Positions 1-8,178 of a DNA stretch of 64,000 bases are shown here, piece after piece. The DNA is from Microbacterium bovistercoris (GTDB taxonomy: Bacteria; Actinomycetota; Actinomycetes; Actinomycetales; Microbacteriaceae). A program made the position numbers and the translations under genes. The first letter of the stretch is position 1; each line of letters opens with the position of its first letter. The notes below the pieces were generated by a model that did no database searches, was not told the origin of the DNA, and was given only the letters and a program-made list of their open reading frames with translations. The DNA is taken from the NCBI RefSeq assembly GCF_003387575.1, contig NZ_QUAB01000047.1, positions 186,001 to 250,000 on the forward strand, read 5' to 3'.

Positions 1-1
1 C

Positions 2-973
2 CAGGCCGTCGCGACAGCCACCTCCATCATCGGCGTGACCCCTCTGGGAGCAGCGCAGGGCTTCCTGTTCTCGGTTGCGGACGGTGACATCGCGGCCGCG
101 TGGCTGAGCGCGATCGTCGGAGTGCTCACGGCGGCCGGAGCCGCCGTGCTGTGGGAATGGCTCGTGCGCCGGCTGCTGACGACGGTGGAGCGGCCGGTCG
201 CCGCGCGCGAGCGCTCCGGCCTCGGTTGGTTCGCCGTGCTGCCGTCGAACGCCTTCGGCGCTGTCGCGGCGCGCAGCCTGGTGTACTGGTTGCGCGACCG
301 CCGGTACATCGTGAACGTCATCGTGGTTCCGATCGCCGGCATCCTCACCGTGCTGCCGCTGGTCGTCGCCGGTGTGCCCGTCGCGATCGCCGCACTGATC
401 CCGGCGCCGCTGATCGCCCTGTTCCTCGGCTGGTTGCCGCACAACGACGTCGCGTACGACTCGACCGCGATCTGGGTGCACATCGCCAGCGGGATGAAGG
501 GCGTCGCCGACAGGCTCGGGCGCCTGGTCCCCATGGTGCTGCTCGCGCTGCCGCTGCTCGCCGTCGCCGTGTCCATCACGCTTGCCGTCGTGGGCGACTG
601 GTCGCTGCTGATGCCGTTCACCGGGGTCGTGGCGTGCCTGTTCCTCAGCGCGCTGGGGATGTCGAGCCTCTCGTCGGTCATCGCGCCGTATGCGGTGTCG
701 CGTCCTGGCGACAGCCCCTTCCAGCAGCCGCAGCGCTCCGCGTCGTACGGATCGTACGGCGCGGCCCTCTCGCTGCTCGCGGCGCTCGTGCTCACGATCC
801 CCGCCGGCTGGCTTTTCGTCCTCACACTGCTCGAGGGCGACAGACACGGGCCGGCGACGTTCTGGACCGGCATCATCGTCGGCGTGCTCGCGCTCGCCGC
901 CGGAGTCTCTCTGGGCGGGCGGATCTTCGAGCACAGCGGCGAGCGCCTGATGGAGTTCGCCGAGACCACCTGA
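2..973 (+). CDS. Integral membrane protein, C-terminal part (5' end outside window)
   Basis: The frame is open from base 2, so the gene enters from the left edge; the first internal candidate start is GTG at 35, but the reading frame continues upstream of it. The 323 visible residues hold about seven hydrophobic segments, including a long stretch around residues 105-145 and others near 170-195, 205-225, 255-280 and 290-310. A short polar cytoplasmic-type loop separates the first helix from the second. I see no ATPase motif or catalytic signature. Layout and composition would suit a permease component of an ABC exporter, but this is inference from topology only. It is followed by an unrelated DUF3039 gene with its own promoter. 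Confidence 0.6.
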   Translation, partial: QAVATATSIIGVTPLGAAQGFLFSVADGDIAAAWLSAIVGVLTAAGAAVLWEWLVRRLLTTVERPVAARERSGLGWFAVLPSNAFGAVAARSLVYWLRDRRYIVNVIVVPIAGILTVLPLVVAGVPVAIAALIPAPLIALFLGWLPHNDVAYDSTAIWVHIASGMKGVADRLGRLVPMVLLALPLLAVAVSITLAVVGDWSLLMPFTGVVACLFLSALGMSSLSSVIAPYAVSRPGDSPFQQPQRSASYGSYGAALSLLAALVLTIPAGWLFVLTLLEGDRHGPATFWTGIIVGVLALAAGVSLGGRIFEHSGERLMEFAETT

Positions 974-1009
974 TCGGCGCGAGGGCACCCCGGTGCCGTC
1001 GACGACGAT

Positions 1010-1015
1010 TAGACT
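1010..1015 (+). promoter_or_regulatory. -10 box for the DUF3039 gene
   Basis: TAGACT lies 7 nt before the ATG at 1023, so transcription should begin at or next to the start codon. No Shine-Dalgarno sequence is present in that gap. Confidence 0.5.
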
Positions 1016-1022
1016 CACCGTC

Positions 1023-1289
1023 ATGAGTACTCCGCTGGACAGCCCCGATCAGGGCGGCGCGGCAACGCTTGATCGCGAACTCGAGGAACTCCTCAAGGAA
1101 GAGCACTTCGAGCCGGGCGACCATGAGCGCTTCTCGCACTACGTGAAGAAGGAGAAGATCCTCGAGTCCGCGATCACCGGCAAGCCGGTGCGGGCGCTGT
1201 GCGGCAAGAAGTGGACTCCGGGCCGCGACCCCGAGAAGTTCCCGATCTGCCCCACGTGCAAGGAGATCTACGAGTCGATGGTGGGCTGA
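1023..1289 (+). CDS. DUF3039 family small protein
   Basis: This 88-residue protein matches the actinobacterial DUF3039 family, recognisable by the C-terminal ALCGKKWTPGRDPEKFP block followed by CPTC. One cysteine in LCGK plus the CPTC pair suggests a small metal-binding knuckle, which is inference. The N-terminal half is acidic and helical. I start it at the ATG at 1023 rather than an earlier in-frame ATG because the family begins near MSTPLD and the -10 box sits just upstream. Function is unknown; the gene is single and convergent with pncB. Confidence 0.85.
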   Translation: MSTPLDSPDQGGAATLDRELEELLKEEHFEPGDHERFSHYVKKEKILESAITGKPVRALCGKKWTPGRDPEKFPICPTCKEIYESMVG

Positions 1290-1300
1290 GCCCGCTCGGT

Positions 1301-2626
1301 TCAGACGGCGTCGACCCACAGCGTCGGGATCGCCGGATCCGACTTGCTGAGCGCGAGTGCGCGGATGGGAAGCTCCTCGCGCACACGCAGGTGGTGAGCG
1401 CGAGCCGATGCCGTGCCCTCAGCGCCTTCGAAGGACGTGTCGATCTCGCCGGCCTCGACGAGCACGACCTGCAGCGGCCGCGCGTCCGGGTGCTCCGACG
1501 GCACATCGACCTCATCGAAGCCGGCCGACACCGCGATCGTCTCCGCGCTGGCGGTGCCGTGCTCGAGCGAGCGGAACGCCGCTTTCCTGCCGCCCTTGGA
1601 CGCCTTGTCGGCTGACGCCTTCGCGACCGGGACCCAGGCGCCCGCGGCATCCTGTCGGGCGACGAGCTTGTAGACCATGCTCGCGGTGGGGTAGCCGGAT
1701 CCGGTGACGACCGAAGTGCCGACGCCGTAGGCGTCGACGGGCGAGGCCGCGAGAGCGGCGATCGCGTACTCGTCCAGATCGCTGGTGACCGTGATCCGTG
1801 TGCCGGTCGCCCCGAGCTCGTCGAGCTGGGCACGCACCTCCGCTGCCACGATCGGCAGGTCGCCGGAGTCGATGCGCACGCCGCCCAGCGATGTGCCGGC
1901 GACGCGGATGGCGAGCTCGACGCCCGCGCGGATGTCGTAGGTGTCCACGAGCAGCGTCGTGGCGGTGCCGAGCGCCTCGATCTGCGACCGGAAGGCCGAC
2001 TCCTCGTCGTCGTGCAGCAGCGTCCACGAGTGCGCGGCCGTGCCCATCGTCGGGATGCCCCAGCGGCGACCGGCCTCGAGATTGCTGGTCGCCCCGAAGC
2101 CGGCGATGTACGCGGCTCGTGCTGCAGCGACGGCGGAGTGCTCCGCGGCGCGTCGGGAGCCCATCTCGGCGAGCGGCCGATCGCCGGCCGCGATGCTCAT
2201 CCGGGATGCCGCGGTGGCGACCGCCGAGTCATGGTTGAGCACGCTCAGCGCCAGAGTCTCGAGCACGACAGCGTCGGCGAAGCTGCCCTCGACTGTGAGG
2301 ATGGGGGAGCCGGGGAAGTACAGCTCGCCCTCGCGGTAGCCGCGGATCGTGCCGGTGAAGCGGTAGTCCTCCAGGTACGCCAGCGTCGCGGCATCCACCA
2401 CGTCGTTGTCGCGCAGGAACCGCAGCTCGTCCTCACCGAAGCGGAACTCGCGCAGCAGGGACAGCAGGCGACCGGTGCCCGCCACGACACCGAAGCGACG
2501 CCCGCCGGAGAGCCGCCGTGAGAACAGTTCGAACACACAGGGGCGTGCAGCCGTGCCGTCGCGCAGCGCCGCGGCCAGCATGGTCAGTTCATAGCGATCG
2601 GTGTACAGCGCCGTCGACGTCGTCAT
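1301..2626 (-). CDS. pncB: Nicotinate phosphoribosyltransferase
   Basis: A 441-residue NAPRT that joins nicotinic acid to PRPP, giving nicotinate mononucleotide in the NAD salvage (Preiss-Handler) pathway. Family landmarks are the N-terminal YTDRYELTMLAAAL segment, GTAAHSW (which contains the histidine that is transiently phosphorylated in this family) and RIDSGDL in the phosphoribosyl-binding barrel. An in-frame extension upstream to 2746 exists but carries no homology; ATG at 2626 gives the expected N-terminus and has a -10 box 7 nt away. It is monocistronic, convergent with DUF3039 and divergent from the nagZ-like gene. Confidence 0.93.
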   Translation of the reverse strand: MTTSTALYTDRYELTMLAAALRDGTAARPCVFELFSRRLSGGRRFGVVAGTGRLLSLLREFRFGEDELRFLRDNDVVDAATLAYLEDYRFTGTIRGYREGELYFPGSPILTVEGSFADAVVLETLALSVLNHDSAVATAASRMSIAAGDRPLAEMGSRRAAEHSAVAAARAAYIAGFGATSNLEAGRRWGIPTMGTAAHSWTLLHDDEESAFRSQIEALGTATTLLVDTYDIRAGVELAIRVAGTSLGGVRIDSGDLPIVAAEVRAQLDELGATGTRITVTSDLDEYAIAALAASPVDAYGVGTSVVTGSGYPTASMVYKLVARQDAAGAWVPVAKASADKASKGGRKAAFRSLEHGTASAETIAVSAGFDEVDVPSEHPDARPLQVVLVEAGEIDTSFEGAEGTASARAHHLRVREELPIRALALSKSDPAIPTLWVDAV

Positions 2627-2633
2627 GAGGATG

Positions 2634-2639
2634 AGCTTA
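2634..2639 (-). promoter_or_regulatory. -10 box for pncB
   Basis: On the minus strand this reads TAAGCT, ending 7 nt before the pncB ATG, which leaves no room for a ribosome-binding site. Confidence 0.45.
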
Positions 2640-2763
2640 GTGATGACGGCAGCGGTGCTCGTGGAACAGTCGCGTTCGGTCTCACCGGACGCCAGTACAC
2701 TGAATCGGCCGGATCGAACACGCCGCAGCCCTGGCGACCACTGCATCCGGCGGAGGAGTGCGC

Positions 2764-4230
2764 GTGGACGATCTGACCCGGCTCGCCAACGGAGTCGTCT
2801 GGCCCGGCTTCCTCGGCGGAGACGTGCCTCGATGGCTCGAGGACGAGCTGCGGAGCGGACTCGCCGGCGTCGTCTACTTCGCGCAGAACCTGCACGGCGA
2901 CACCGCTGCCCTCAGCGCGCGCATCCACGCGATCGCCCCGCATGCGCTGATCGGCATCGACGAAGAGGGCGGCAGCGTCACCCGCCTCGAGACCGGGACA
3001 GGATCGACGGTCCCTTCGGCGGCGCAGCTCGGAATGCTCGATGACGTCGACGCGACGCAGGACACCGCGGCGGAGATCGCAAGACGCTGCGCAGCGGTCG
3101 GTGTCGACGTCGTGCTCGCGCCCGTCGCCGATGTGAACACCGACCCGCGCAATCCGGTGATCGGTACGAGAGCCTTCGGCAGCGACACCGCGGTCGTCTC
3201 CCGCCATGTGGCCGCTGCTGTCCGCGGCATCCAGGGTGCCGGGATCGCGGCCTGCGCGAAGCACTATCCCGGGCACGGGGACACCCACACCGACTCGCAT
3301 CACGACCTGCCGCGCGTCGATGCCACCGCCGAGGAGATGGCGCAGACCCACCTGCCGCCGTTCAGCGCCGCCGTTCAGGCCGGAGTGCGCGCGATCATGA
3401 CCGCCCACATCGCCGTTCCGGCGTGGGGGGAGACGCCTGCCACGCTGAACCCCGCCGTGCTCGGGATGCTCCGCGACGAGGGGTTCGACGGGGTCATCGT
3501 CACCGACGCGCTGGACATGGCCGCGATCCGCGAGACGGTGGGGATCGGCGGCGGCGCCGTGCGTGCGCTCGCCGCAGGCGCCGATCTGCTCTGCGTCGGC
3601 AACCCGACCAACCCGGGACCGGCGATGCTGCCCGATCAGGACGAGCGCGACTTCCGTGCGGCTCGCGACGCGATCGTCGCGGCGCTCCGCTCGGGTGAGC
3701 TCAGTCGCGAGCGTGTGGAGGAGGCTGCGGCCCGCGTCGCCAGGATGGCGGAAGACCTCGCCTCTTCCCGAGGAGATCGTCAGGGCGGCGCGCTGAATGC
3801 CGAGAGCATCGTGCGACGCGCGATCGCCGTGCAGGGAGAGCTTCCGGCCTATGCGGACCTGCCGACAGACGTCATCGACGTCCGCCGCCCTTCCTCCCTC
3901 GCCGTGGACAGCGCGGCAGGGCACGTCGCGTCGACCCTCGCGGCCGGTGGCCGGGTGGTGCGCCTCGATGCCGAGACCGCGGATGACGCCGCCGTCGCGG
4001 ACATCGCCGTCGGAGCGAGCCGGCAGCGGAGCATCCTGCTGGTCGACCGACTGGACGAGTCGTCCGCACAGCGCGCCGTGGCATCCGCGATCGCCGGTGC
4101 TGCACCGGACACGGCCATCGTCAACGTCGGGGTGCCCGGTGACGGGATCCCGGGCGCCGCAGTGCTCGACCTGGCCGCCGCGAGCCTGATCGCCGCGCAG
4201 GTCGCCCGCCGGATGCTGACCGGAAACTGA
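2764..4230 (+). CDS. nagZ: Glycoside hydrolase family 3 beta-N-acetylhexosaminidase (NagZ-like)
   Basis: A 488-residue GH3 enzyme expected to remove GlcNAc from muropeptide fragments. The hallmark KHYPGHGDTHTDSHHDLP block (near residues 165-182) supplies the His/Asp acid-base pair of NagZ enzymes, and the IVTDALDM block (near 245) carries the catalytic aspartate. About 150 C-terminal residues form an extra, less conserved domain. No signal peptide is visible, so it probably acts in the cytoplasm. I prefer the GTG at 2764, because GGAGG at 2752-2756 is then spaced 7 nt, whereas the GTG at 2758 would leave one base. murQ follows 14 nt downstream, supporting a murein-recycling role. Confidence 0.88.
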   Translation: MDDLTRLANGVVWPGFLGGDVPRWLEDELRSGLAGVVYFAQNLHGDTAALSARIHAIAPHALIGIDEEGGSVTRLETGTGSTVPSAAQLGMLDDVDATQDTAAEIARRCAAVGVDVVLAPVADVNTDPRNPVIGTRAFGSDTAVVSRHVAAAVRGIQGAGIAACAKHYPGHGDTHTDSHHDLPRVDATAEEMAQTHLPPFSAAVQAGVRAIMTAHIAVPAWGETPATLNPAVLGMLRDEGFDGVIVTDALDMAAIRETVGIGGGAVRALAAGADLLCVGNPTNPGPAMLPDQDERDFRAARDAIVAALRSGELSRERVEEAAARVARMAEDLASSRGDRQGGALNAESIVRRAIAVQGELPAYADLPTDVIDVRRPSSLAVDSAAGHVASTLAAGGRVVRLDAETADDAAVADIAVGASRQRSILLVDRLDESSAQRAVASAIAGAAPDTAIVNVGVPGDGIPGAAVLDLAAASLIAAQVARRMLTGN

Positions 4231-4244
4231 GGAAAGAGACGCAG

Positions 4245-5174
4245 ATGACCCGTGACGACGCACTCCGCCAGGAGCTGGGCACACTGTCCACCGAAGCGGT
4301 CGACCCGGCGTACGCCGAGCTGGATCTCCTCGGCACCGACGAGCAGGTCGCGCTGATGCTCCAGCAGGGCGTGCAGGCTGCAGAGGCAGTGGCCCGGCAG
4401 GGACAGGCCATCGCACGCGCCGTTGACGGCATCGTCGGGCGGCGTGCCGCGGGAGGGCGGCTGATCTACATCGGTGCCGGCACCGCCGGCCGAATGGGCG
4501 TGCTCGACGCGAGTGAGATCCCGCCCACTTACGGAACAGCTCCTGACGAGGTCGTCGGGCTGATCGCGGGCGGCGACGTGGCGGTTCGGGCAGCCGTGGA
4601 GAACGCCGAGGACGACGACGTCGCCGGGCGCGCCGCAGTCGACGGAATCGGTCTCACCGCCGACGACGCGATCGTGGGCATCTCGGCCTCGGGTCGCACC
4701 CCGTATGTGGCAGGTGCTCTCGCGCGGGCGCAGGAGCTCGGTGCGTTCACGATCAGCCTGGCAGGCAACGGCGGGTCGGCCATCTCGCGGGGCGTGGACG
4801 TCGCGATCGAGGTCGACGCCGGTCCGGAGATCGTCGCCGGGTCGACGAGGCTGAAGGCCGGCACCGTGCAGAAGCTCGTGCTGAACGCACTGTCCACCCT
4901 GGCGATGGTGCAGGAGGGCAAGGTCCTCGGAAACCTCATGGTCGATGTGCAGGCCACGAACGAGAAGCTTCGCGTGCGCGCGCAGCGCATCGTCATGAAC
5001 GCCACCGGATGCGACGCCACGACTGCGGCGTCGGCGCTCGATTCGGCCGGGGGATCGGCGAAGGTCGCGATCGCGATCGCCGCGAGCGGCACGGACTCGC
5101 AGACCGCGCGGGCCGCGCTCGAGGCCTCCGGCGGGCGGCTGCGCCCAGCGCTGGAGCAGCTGCGGGCCGAGTAG
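4245..5174 (+). CDS. murQ: N-acetylmuramic acid 6-phosphate etherase
   Basis: A 309-residue SIS-domain enzyme that cleaves the lactyl ether of MurNAc-6-phosphate to give GlcNAc-6-phosphate and D-lactate. It carries the family landmarks [20 protein letters not shown], the IGLIAGG-type loop, [11 protein letters not shown] and the conserved [12 protein letters not shown] segment. Length matches the family. It starts 14 nt after the nagZ-like gene with a GGAAAGAG ribosome-binding site, so the two are probably cotranscribed. MurQ normally needs a MurNAc kinase or PTS to produce its substrate; neither is in this window. Confidence 0.93.
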   Translation: MTRDDALRQELGTLSTEAVDPAYAELDLLGTDEQVALMLQQGVQAAEAVARQGQAIARAVDGIVGRRAAGGRLIYIGAGTAGRMGVLDASEIPPTYGTAPDEVVGLIAGGDVAVRAAVENAEDDDVAGRAAVDGIGLTADDAIVGISASGRTPYVAGALARAQELGAFTISLAGNGGSAISRGVDVAIEVDAGPEIVAGSTRLKAGTVQKLVLNALSTLAMVQEGKVLGNLMVDVQATNEKLRVRAQRIVMNATGCDATTAASALDSAGGSAKVAIAIAASGTDSQTARAALEASGGRLRPALEQLRAE

Positions 5175-5185
5175 GCTGGAGCATC

Positions 5186-6028
5186 ATGAACGACGCTCCG
5201 ATCGGCATCTTCGATTCCGGGGTCGGCGGGCTCACCGTCGCGCGGGCCATCCGGGCCCAGCTGCCGCAGGAGTCGATGGTCTACATCGGCGACACAGCGC
5301 ATTCGCCGTACGGTCCCAAGCCGATCGCCGACGTCCGCCGCTACGGCCTCGAGGTGCTCGACACTCTCGTCGAGCAGGGCGTGAAGATGCTCGTGATCGC
5401 CTGCAACACGGCATCCTCCGCCATGCTGCGCGACGCCAGGGAGCGGTACGACGTGCCCGTCGTCGAGGTGATCGGCCCGGCCGTGCGTCGCGCCGTCTCG
5501 ACCACCCGTAACGGCCGGATCGGCGTGATCGGCACGGTCGGCACGATCGGGTCGCGCGCCTACCAGGACATGCTCGAGGTCAACGAGCGTCTCGAGGTGT
5601 TCGCCGCGGCCTGCCCGCGTTTCGTCGAGTTCGTCGAGGCCGGTATCACCGGCACTCCCGAGGTGCTCGCCACCGCCGAGGAGTATCTGGCGCCGCTGCG
5701 CGAGGCAGGCGTGGACACTCTGGTGCTGGGCTGCACGCACTACCCGTTCCTGCGAGGCGCGATCAGCTACGTCATGGGTGACGGCGTGAGCCTGGTCTCC
5801 AGCGACGACGAGACGGCCGCCGACGTCTATCGGCAGCTCGTCGCCGGCGATCTGCTCGCCTCTCCCGATGCGCAGCCGACGCACGTGTACGAGGCCACCG
5901 GCGATTCCGCCGACGACTTCACCGCGCTGGCGAACCGGCTGATGGGTCGCGAGGTCCGCGACGTGCAGCTCGTGCAGACCGGCGTGATCACGCTCCCGCA
6001 TCTGTCCCTGGAAGGAAACAATGTCTGA
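5186..6028 (+). CDS. murI: Glutamate racemase
   Basis: A 280-residue racemase making D-glutamate for peptidoglycan. Both catalytic cysteines are visible, in VIACNTASS and LGCTHYPF, with the N-terminal [15 protein letters not shown] loop. ATG at 5186 is chosen over a longer in-frame reading because it places the canonical N-terminus first. A TAGGCT box overlaps the murQ stop codon 8 nt upstream, so the gene may have its own near-leaderless transcript as well as readthrough from murQ. It overlaps rph by 8 nt. Confidence 0.95.
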   Translation: MNDAPIGIFDSGVGGLTVARAIRAQLPQESMVYIGDTAHSPYGPKPIADVRRYGLEVLDTLVEQGVKMLVIACNTASSAMLRDARERYDVPVVEVIGPAVRRAVSTTRNGRIGVIGTVGTIGSRAYQDMLEVNERLEVFAAACPRFVEFVEAGITGTPEVLATAEEYLAPLREAGVDTLVLGCTHYPFLRGAISYVMGDGVSLVSSDDETAADVYRQLVAGDLLASPDAQPTHVYEATGDSADDFTALANRLMGREVRDVQLVQTGVITLPHLSLEGNNV

Positions 6029-6752
6029 CATCACCCGCGCCGACGGCCGCACCGCCGACCAGCTCCGCGAGATCACCATCGAGCGCGGCTGGAGCGCACA
6101 GGCCGAGGGGTCGGCGCTGATCAGCTTCGGCGGCACGAAGGTGCTGTGCACGGCATCCTTCACCAACGGCGTGCCCCGCTGGCTGACCGGCAAGGGCAAG
6201 GGGTGGGTGACCGCCGAGTACGCGATGCTGCCCCGTGCGACCAACTCGCGCAACGACCGCGAGAGCGTGAAGGGCCGCATCGGCGGACGTACGCACGAGA
6301 TCTCCCGCCTGATCGGTCGCGCGCTGCGCGCCGTCGTCGACACCAAGGCGCTGGGTGAGAACACCATCGTCATCGACTGCGACGTGCTGCAGGCCGACGG
6401 CGGCACTCGCACCGCTGCGATCACCGGCGCCTACGTCGCTCTCGCCGACGCGATCGAGTGGGGTCGCGAGAAGAAGTTCATCGGGAAGAACTCCACGCCG
6501 CTGCTCGACTCGGTCGCCGCCGTGTCGGTCGGGATCATCGACGGCGAGCCCATGCTCGACCTGGCATACGTCGAGGACGTGCGCGCGGAGACCGACATGA
6601 ACGTCGTCGTCACCGGCCGCGGGCTGTTCGTCGAGGTGCAGGGCACCGCCGAGGGGGCGCCGTTCGACAAGCGCGAACTCGACGCGCTCCTCGACCTCGG
6701 CGTCGCCGGCTGTGCCGAGCTGAAGGATCTGCAGCTGAAGGCGCTCGCGTGA
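6021..6752 (+). CDS. rph: Ribonuclease PH
   Basis: A 243-residue phosphorolytic 3'-5' exoribonuclease that trims tRNA 3' ends. Family blocks present include [33 protein letters not shown] with its following arginines, [11 protein letters not shown] and [13 protein letters not shown]. The ATG at 6021 lies inside the end of murI, with GGAAGGAA just upstream as ribosome-binding site. Its stop overlaps the GTG of rdgB by 4 nt. The murI-rph-rdgB order recurs in actinobacteria. Confidence 0.96.
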   Translation: MSDITRADGRTADQLREITIERGWSAQAEGSALISFGGTKVLCTASFTNGVPRWLTGKGKGWVTAEYAMLPRATNSRNDRESVKGRIGGRTHEISRLIGRALRAVVDTKALGENTIVIDCDVLQADGGTRTAAITGAYVALADAIEWGREKKFIGKNSTPLLDSVAAVSVGIIDGEPMLDLAYVEDVRAETDMNVVVTGRGLFVEVQGTAEGAPFDKRELDALLDLGVAGCAELKDLQLKALA

Positions 6753-7342
6753 AGATCGTCCTCGCCACGCACAACCCGCACAAGGTCGACGAGTTCCGCG
6801 CGCTGGTCGGCAGCGTGCGGCCCGACATCGAGATCGTCGGCTACGACGGCCCCGAGCCGGTCGAGGATGGCGTGACGTTCGCCGAGAACGCCCTCATCAA
6901 GGCCCGCGCCGCGGCGGTGCACACCGGCCTTCCCGCTGTGGCCGACGACTCCGGCATCTGCGTGGACGTGCTGGGCGGCTCGCCCGGTGTGTTCTCCGCG
7001 TACTGGGCGGGGCAGAAGAAGGATGCGGTCGCCAACCTCGAACTGCTGCTGGACCAGCTGCGCGACGTCGCCGACCCGCACCGCGCGGCCCAGTTCCACG
7101 CGACGATCGCGCTCGTCGTCCCCGGCGGCGCGGAGCAGACCGTCGAGGGCGTGTGGCCCGGACGGCTCGCGCACACCCCGGCCGGCCCCGGCGGCTTCGG
7201 CTACGACCCGATCTTCATCCCTGACGGGCAGGACGCCGGCGCCGAGCGCACCGTGGGGGAGTACTCCGCCGCGGAGAAGCAGGCCGACTCGCATCGCGCG
7301 AGGGCGTTCGCGGCACTCCTGCCGCTGCTCGAGAAGCTCTAG
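6749..7342 (+). CDS. rdgB: Non-canonical purine NTP pyrophosphatase (RdgB/HAM1 family)
   Basis: A 197-residue house-cleaning enzyme that hydrolyses dITP, XTP and similar nucleotides to monophosphates. The N-terminal [12 protein letters not shown] signature, the [21 protein letters not shown] block and GGFGYDPIF are all present. The GTG at 6749 overlaps the rph stop (GTGA), which fixes the start and implies translational coupling. It ends the nagZ-to-rdgB run; the following gene has quite different composition. Confidence 0.95.
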   Translation: MKIVLATHNPHKVDEFRALVGSVRPDIEIVGYDGPEPVEDGVTFAENALIKARAAAVHTGLPAVADDSGICVDVLGGSPGVFSAYWAGQKKDAVANLELLLDQLRDVADPHRAAQFHATIALVVPGGAEQTVEGVWPGRLAHTPAGPGGFGYDPIFIPDGQDAGAERTVGEYSAAEKQADSHRARAFAALLPLLEKL

Positions 7343-7377
7343 TCGCTACTGGGAATCATCCTCAGGGCTCGAGGCGA

Positions 7378-7383
7378 TACGTT
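7378..7383 (+). promoter_or_regulatory. -10 box for the HEPN-like orphan gene
   Basis: TACGTT sits 7 nt before the ATG at 7391, the same spacing seen at other leaderless-type starts in the window. Confidence 0.4.
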
Positions 7384-7390
7384 CGTACCC

Positions 7391-8071
7391 ATGACGGATA
7401 AGGCTGCTTGGTCACCGCCCATGATGGTCGGAATAGACGGCGGGCCATTGACTCCGCTTGATGACCTTCATCGTTTTCGGCTTCCAGCCGATCAGACCTA
7501 CCCGATCCTCGACTTGCAGACGTGCATCTCGGATCTCGACACCGTCATCGCAATCGGGGAGGTCCTCGAAGAGCAGGCCGGAGCAGGCACCTTGGATTTC
7601 GGATTGTGGCACGCGCTCGTCATAACGTACGGACGTGGATTCCAGGACGGAAAGTCGTTTGGGGTTGGCAAGCCGCTTGCCGGCCTGCGGCAATTCCTGC
7701 CATCACTCGATGCTGATCAAAGGCAGCATCACGACCATCTCTTGAGGACGCGCAACCGTCAGGTTGCTCATACGGTCGACAAAGGTGGCGCAGCGATCAC
7801 CGTTGCGTTCCACGCCGACGGCAGTTTCGCTGCGGTCGATTCGTTCCACGTAGGGCAATCCGCAAGTACTGCGGATGTGGAGGATGCCGTGTGCCTGGCG
7901 CGTACGCTGCGCGAACTTGCCTGGACTGAGCGCGGCAGACTCATTGACCTGCTGGAAGAGCGGTGGCGCGGGCGGTCGCTCTCGTCAGAGGAATTGGCAG
8001 CAGCAGCAAAAGCCAGGACCGATTTCGTTGCGGAGGTGCGCGCCAGTACAGACGGACCTGACGGGAGTTGA
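7391..8071 (+). CDS. Hypothetical protein with a HEPN-like RNxxxxH motif
   Basis: A 226-residue soluble, mostly helical protein I cannot assign to a named family. Residues 121-127 read RNRQVAH inside LLRTRNRQVAHTVD, which fits the R-(X)4-6-H core motif of HEPN ribonucleases with the usual polar residue after the arginine. It is compositionally foreign: two 60-base lines of the gene that I counted are 55% and 57% G+C, against 83% for a line in rdgB just upstream. Codons such as ATA, CTT, TCA and AAA, rare in the neighbours, are frequent. It stands alone, with no antitoxin-like partner gene. A toxin or antiphage role is inference; a non-catalytic helical protein is an alternative. Confidence 0.7.
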   Translation: MTDKAAWSPPMMVGIDGGPLTPLDDLHRFRLPADQTYPILDLQTCISDLDTVIAIGEVLEEQAGAGTLDFGLWHALVITYGRGFQDGKSFGVGKPLAGLRQFLPSLDADQRQHHDHLLRTRNRQVAHTVDKGGAAITVAFHADGSFAAVDSFHVGQSASTADVEDAVCLARTLRELAWTERGRLIDLLEERWRGRSLSSEELAAAAKARTDFVAEVRASTDGPDGS

Positions 8072-8107
8072 CGCAACACGTTGCGAATTACGTGACTCTA
8101 CTGAGTC
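8072..8107 (+). repeat. Two small hairpins after the orphan gene
   Basis: Immediately after the stop codon lies CGCAACACGTTGCG (6-bp arms) at 8072-8085, and a GACTC-TACT-GAGTC hairpin follows at 8094-8107. Together they may form a transcription end. They belong to the same AT-richer patch as the gene. Confidence 0.45.
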
Positions 8108-8166
8108 CGGTTCTCATCCTCATTCCCGACTAGGCGAAAAGGCGCTTCACCAGGGAGTTCCCGGCC

Positions 8167-8172
8167 TACCCT
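8167..8172 (+). promoter_or_regulatory. -10 box for the cation efflux gene
   Basis: TACCCT lies 6 nt before the ATG at 8179. The gap itself reads GGAGGC, so whether the mRNA is leaderless or starts upstream with a Shine-Dalgarno sequence is ambiguous here. Confidence 0.35.
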
Positions 8173-8178
8173 GGAGGC

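Noticed and set aside
2623..4416. Long minus-strand open frame opposite the nagZ-like gene and murQ
   Set aside because: It is a high-GC shadow: Arg/Gly/His-rich, without family resemblance, and fully antisense to two well-supported genes.
7391..8071. Mobile genetic element around the HEPN-like gene
   Set aside because: Despite foreign composition I see no integrase, transposase, tRNA target, or matching direct or inverted repeats at its borders.
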